This document shows positions 57,881-64,000 of a stretch of 64,000 bases of DNA, piece after piece; positions within the stretch are counted from its first letter, which is position 1, and each line of letters opens with the position of its first letter. The translations under genes and the position numbers were made by a program. Source of the stretch: Mrakia gelida (Eukaryota > Basidiomycota > Tremellomycetes > Cystofilobasidiales > Mrakiaceae); assembly GCA_024345305.1 (NCBI GenBank), contig BRON01000007.1, positions 620,001 through 684,000 of the forward strand, read 5' to 3'. The notes beneath the pieces were generated by a model, which saw nothing but the letters and a program-made list of their open reading frames with translations, was not told the DNA's origin and searched no databases.

Positions 57881-59831
57881 TCACCGCGAAGGCTCGAAGC
57901 ATTGGGTCTTGTGGAGCTTCCATCGGAAGCGTTGATGTTCTTCGGAAGAGGGTGAAGATGGGAGGAAGAGTTCAGCAAGGGGGCAAAGGGAAAGGGGAAG
58001 AGGAGGAGCGAAGACGATGAGCGACGGACCTCGCGAGCAGTAGATAGTTTGCGCAGATGATTGGTCGCCTCGTCTCGTTTCGATTTCGCCCACTTTTCGA
58101 CGAGCGAGGAGGCGACCAGGTCGCCTCCCTTGCGCACGAGGTTGGTCGCGTCGTCGCCTTTTAAGTCGTCGCCTTTGCGAGGCGACGGCGTCCAAACCCA
58201 CTATCCCATCACTCCTGCCCACCTCCCTCGCTCCTTTCCACTCTACCCATCATCTCATTCAAGCACTGAAGGCGATTGACCTTCAGCTCTGAACTGGCAA
58301 GTCCAGCGGAAGAAGTCGAGGCTTGGGGGAGGCTTGGGAGAGGCGACGACGTCCAAACCTCGAGCTCTGAGGGCACGAGGAGGGTTTTTTTTTTTGGTCT
58401 GGTATATCCAGCAAACCAGGGAGAGCCATCGAAAATTTTCTCGATGTTCGGATCTCGGTTTGAAGTGAGGAAGGAGGGAAAAAGGGAGGAATGAGGCGAC
58501 GCGACCAGGCGACTCTGGCGAGATGCGCGAGCGGGAAGTGATTTGGCGTCTCGTCTTAAATCGAAATTCGACGAGGTCGCCTCGCGTTTGGGGTCGCCTC
58601 GTTTGGGCGACAGGCGTCCTAACGCGACTGGTCGCCTTCGGAGTGATGACCGAGGCTCGAAAACAGGCGTCCTTTCAGTTGCGCAAACCATCTAGTATCG
58701 AACGGCTTTGCACTGTAGAGACGAAGAGGGAAGGGAAGAGTCAGAAAGCGCTGAGAACGAACTAGGAAAGAGGATGACGTACCCTCGCACAGAAGCGCAT
58801 CTCCTCAACAGATCCAGTACAAGGCGCCACGGCGTCGCTCGTCTTGGGGTACGAAAAAGATTCGATGTCGCACTTCCACCAGACATTTTCGTAGACAGTA
58901 ACGAATCTGGTACCATCCGTCTTCATCGTCACAGACCCAGTTGAGATGATCTCGAGAATCTTCTCTCTCCCGATCAAGACGCTGAGCGAGGCTTCTTCTC
59001 CCTCCATGTCGAACGAGTAGCGTCCGAGGCCTTGAACTCGAGCGACTTGAGAGCGAAGAAGAGCTTGAACTTCCCTGGAGACAACAACGCAGGGATGGCA
59101 GGAGGGATTCTCGTGGACTTGGTAGGCAAAGTAGGCCTCGGTGGAGTTGCCGAACACGGAGAGGTTGTGGGCGAGGGAAGATCTGGCGTTAGAGCCGACG
59201 GACTGGAAGAGAAATGAAGACGCTCGACAAGGAGTCAGCATCAGCCATGGGAGCCAGGTCTGAGGGTCATAACGAGATGTACTGACCTTGTCGAGACCGA
59301 TCTGGAGAAGGGTTGCGATCCTTCGAAGCTGAACGTCGAGCGAAGCGACGAGCTCGTCTGGGAAGACTCGTCCGAATCGAGGGAAGGACTCTCCCAGGGC
59401 GATATGGAAGAGATGAAACGAAACCCATGTGAAGTAGTAGCTGCTGAGGTCGAAATCCGTGTTCATCAAAGTCCTGAAGAAGGAAGGAAGGTAGCTGGCG
59501 GCGAACTCGAGCTTCAGAGACGAGGGGGATAAATCAGGAGAAGCGGGCGATGGCGAAGCGAGGTGGAAGCAAGAGGGAGTGACGGCTCACCCAGAAGGGA
59601 CCATTCTGAGCCCATTCGTCCGTCCTGGCTAGCTGTGATGCAAGAAGCCGAGTGAAGGGAGGAGGGAAGGAAGGAGAGTCAGAGAGGTTGATTCTCGCTC
59701 GACACCGGCGAGAGGAGGGGACGAACCATCATCCTCTGGATCTGTTGCTGAGAAGGCAGGTTCGAGTGACGACCGTCGGGAGCCGAGGTGATTCCGATGA
59801 TGTCTGCGAGGTGCGAAGGGGTGATAATCAT
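57881..59831 (-). pseudogene. MYND zinc-finger protein B, interrupted by a MITE-like insertion
   Basis: Exons 59831-59727, 59632-59591, 59511-59287, 59202-58783, then a 28-nt exon split by the insertion (58712-58695 and about 58039-58030), and 57939-57881. Translation matches MYND A in layout: LPSFFRTLMN, then ligands CDIESFSYPKTSDAVAPC and RFCAR, CKAVRY, and beyond the insertion YCSRG and EHQRFRWKLHKTQCFEPSR. The 28-nt and 59-nt last exons are the same size as in MYND A, proving the empty-site structure. As it stands, the frame reads CKAVRY and meets a TAG supplied by the element, giving about 270 aa with half a zinc finger. All other splice sites are intact, so the insertion may be recent. 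Function before insertion: a MYND interaction protein of unknown partner. Confidence 0.85.
58043..58692. mobile_element. 650-bp MITE-like element with 13-bp TIRs, inserted in MYND B
   Basis: Ends are GATAGTTTGCGCA (58043-58055) and TGCGCAAACCATC (58680-58692), inverted repeats matching at 12 of 13 positions, with weaker similarity further inward. Flanks are CAGTA (58038-58042) and TAGTA (58693-58697), a target duplication of 4-5 bp; the uninterrupted target is known from MYND A. The interior holds 13 GTCGCC/GGCGAC hexamers, a direct repeat GAGGCGACG-N-CGTCCAAAC at about 58180 and 58341, and an 11-T run at about 58386. No open frame resembles a transposase, so it is non-autonomous. Superfamily not assigned. 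Confidence 0.75.
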
Positions 59832-59967
59832 ATCGACGAGGAAGGGAGATGATGGAAGTCGGACGAGAGAAGAGGTTGAGCTCGAATCTCAGGACTTGGA
59901 GCTTCGAGGAGGAAGGGTCGACTTTGCCTCCTCAACGTCGATTCGCTTCCAAACCTTCTTTCTCACT
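59832..59967. promoter_or_regulatory. Short divergent promoter between MYND B and DHX35
   Basis: Only 136 bases separate the two start codons, so both genes must share this control region or extend into each other. No motif claimed. Confidence 0.55.
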
Positions 59968-63660
<3,693 letters not shown>

Positions 63661-64000
63661 ACAAGTCGTCGCAGTGGGAGCGAGATGGATTGGCTCAGGA
63701 GGAGGGCGCGATCTTGTCTGTTTGTACCTACCGTGTCGAGAAGGCGAGAAGGCTCGGCCTTCGGATCATTTATGAACTTTACGACCTATCTTCTCGACGA
63801 GTCCTGACGGTCTGGGAGGGACAGCAGCCCGAGAAGGATCCGCTGCTCGCTGATCGACGCGACGACTTCGTTCCATCGCCTTTTCTCTCGTCTGATTTTC
63901 CGAGTACGATCGTACATTGAAGACTCCGTGTAAAGCAAAAGTCGTTATCGCTGCCATGCCATCGTTCAACGTTGCTGTCCAAGCTAAGCTGCTACTACAG
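63661..64000. other. DHX35 3' region to window end
   Basis: 340 bases with no supported gene. A short frame starting at 63957 (MPSFNVAVQAKLLLQ) runs off the window edge; it could be a start or chance. Confidence 0.4.

Noticed and set aside
58043..58692. Cluster of GTCGCC/GGCGAC considered as a CRISPR array
   Set aside because: Copies are 6 bp, irregularly spaced and on both strands; no constant repeat-spacer unit, and the host is a eukaryote.

Overview
This window is nuclear DNA of a basidiomycete fungus. Genes are packed closely on both strands and cut by many short introns (mostly 50-150 nt) with GTNNGT donors, a CTGAC-type branch site and a C/TAG acceptor. UTRs and intergenic DNA are pyrimidine-rich. 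Intron density, codon choice (TCG, CGA, GGA, CTC) and gene content fit a Microbotryomycete-like red yeast (Rhodotorula/Sporobolomyces relatives), but no rRNA or mitochondrial marker is present to prove it. I re-joined exons by hand from splice signals, reading phase and protein-family conservation. Most gene models below close in frame from ATG to stop. The exceptions are the genes I call damaged.

Layout, left to right: the last codons of an upstream gene (2-67); a forkhead transcription factor (+, 884-3278); the DEAD-box rRNA-processing helicase Rrp3/DDX47 (-, 4016-6245); a Pin4/Cip2-like RRM+R3H RNA-binding protein (+, 6798-10587); an F-box-like protein (-, 11601-12434); MYND zinc-finger protein A (+, 12947-14340); secreted class-3 lipase 1 (+, 15159-16720); a TMEM53/DUF829 hydrolase (-, 17095-18322); a multi-pass membrane protein (-, 18587-21119); the cohesin acetyltransferase Eco1 (-, 21859-23803); the endocytic scaffold Ede1/Eps15 (+, 24226-29469); a paralogous F-box-like protein (+, 31279-32097); a divergent histone H2B/H2A pair (32649-34910); a secreted M64 metallopeptidase (-, 35272-38628); lipase 2 (-, 38909-40464); the V-ATPase assembly factor Rav1 (-, 41666-47717); a broken F-box/LRR gene (-, 48035-49752); mevalonate diphosphate decarboxylase (+, 50269-51790); ATG8 (+, 52321-53590); two further damaged F-box genes (54498-55858 and 56433-57387); MYND protein B (-, 57881-59831); and the DEAH helicase DHX35 (+, 59968-63660).

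Most genes are unrelated housekeeping functions: chromatin and cohesion, RNA processing, trafficking and autophagy, sterol synthesis. Between them sit duplicated accessory families, mostly in inverted orientation: two lipases, two MYND proteins and five F-box-like loci. Several of these copies are decaying.

The strongest unusual signal is a 650-bp element with 13-bp terminal inverted repeats, flanked by a 4-5 bp duplication. It lies inside a 28-nt exon of MYND gene B and is packed with GTCGCC/GGCGAC hexamers. It looks like a non-autonomous DNA transposon (MITE) that truncates the zinc finger, and the intact paralogue A shows the empty site. Paralogue comparison also exposes two GC-AG introns and a lost splice donor in lipase 1. 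I found no CRISPR, no operon and no tRNA or rRNA gene.
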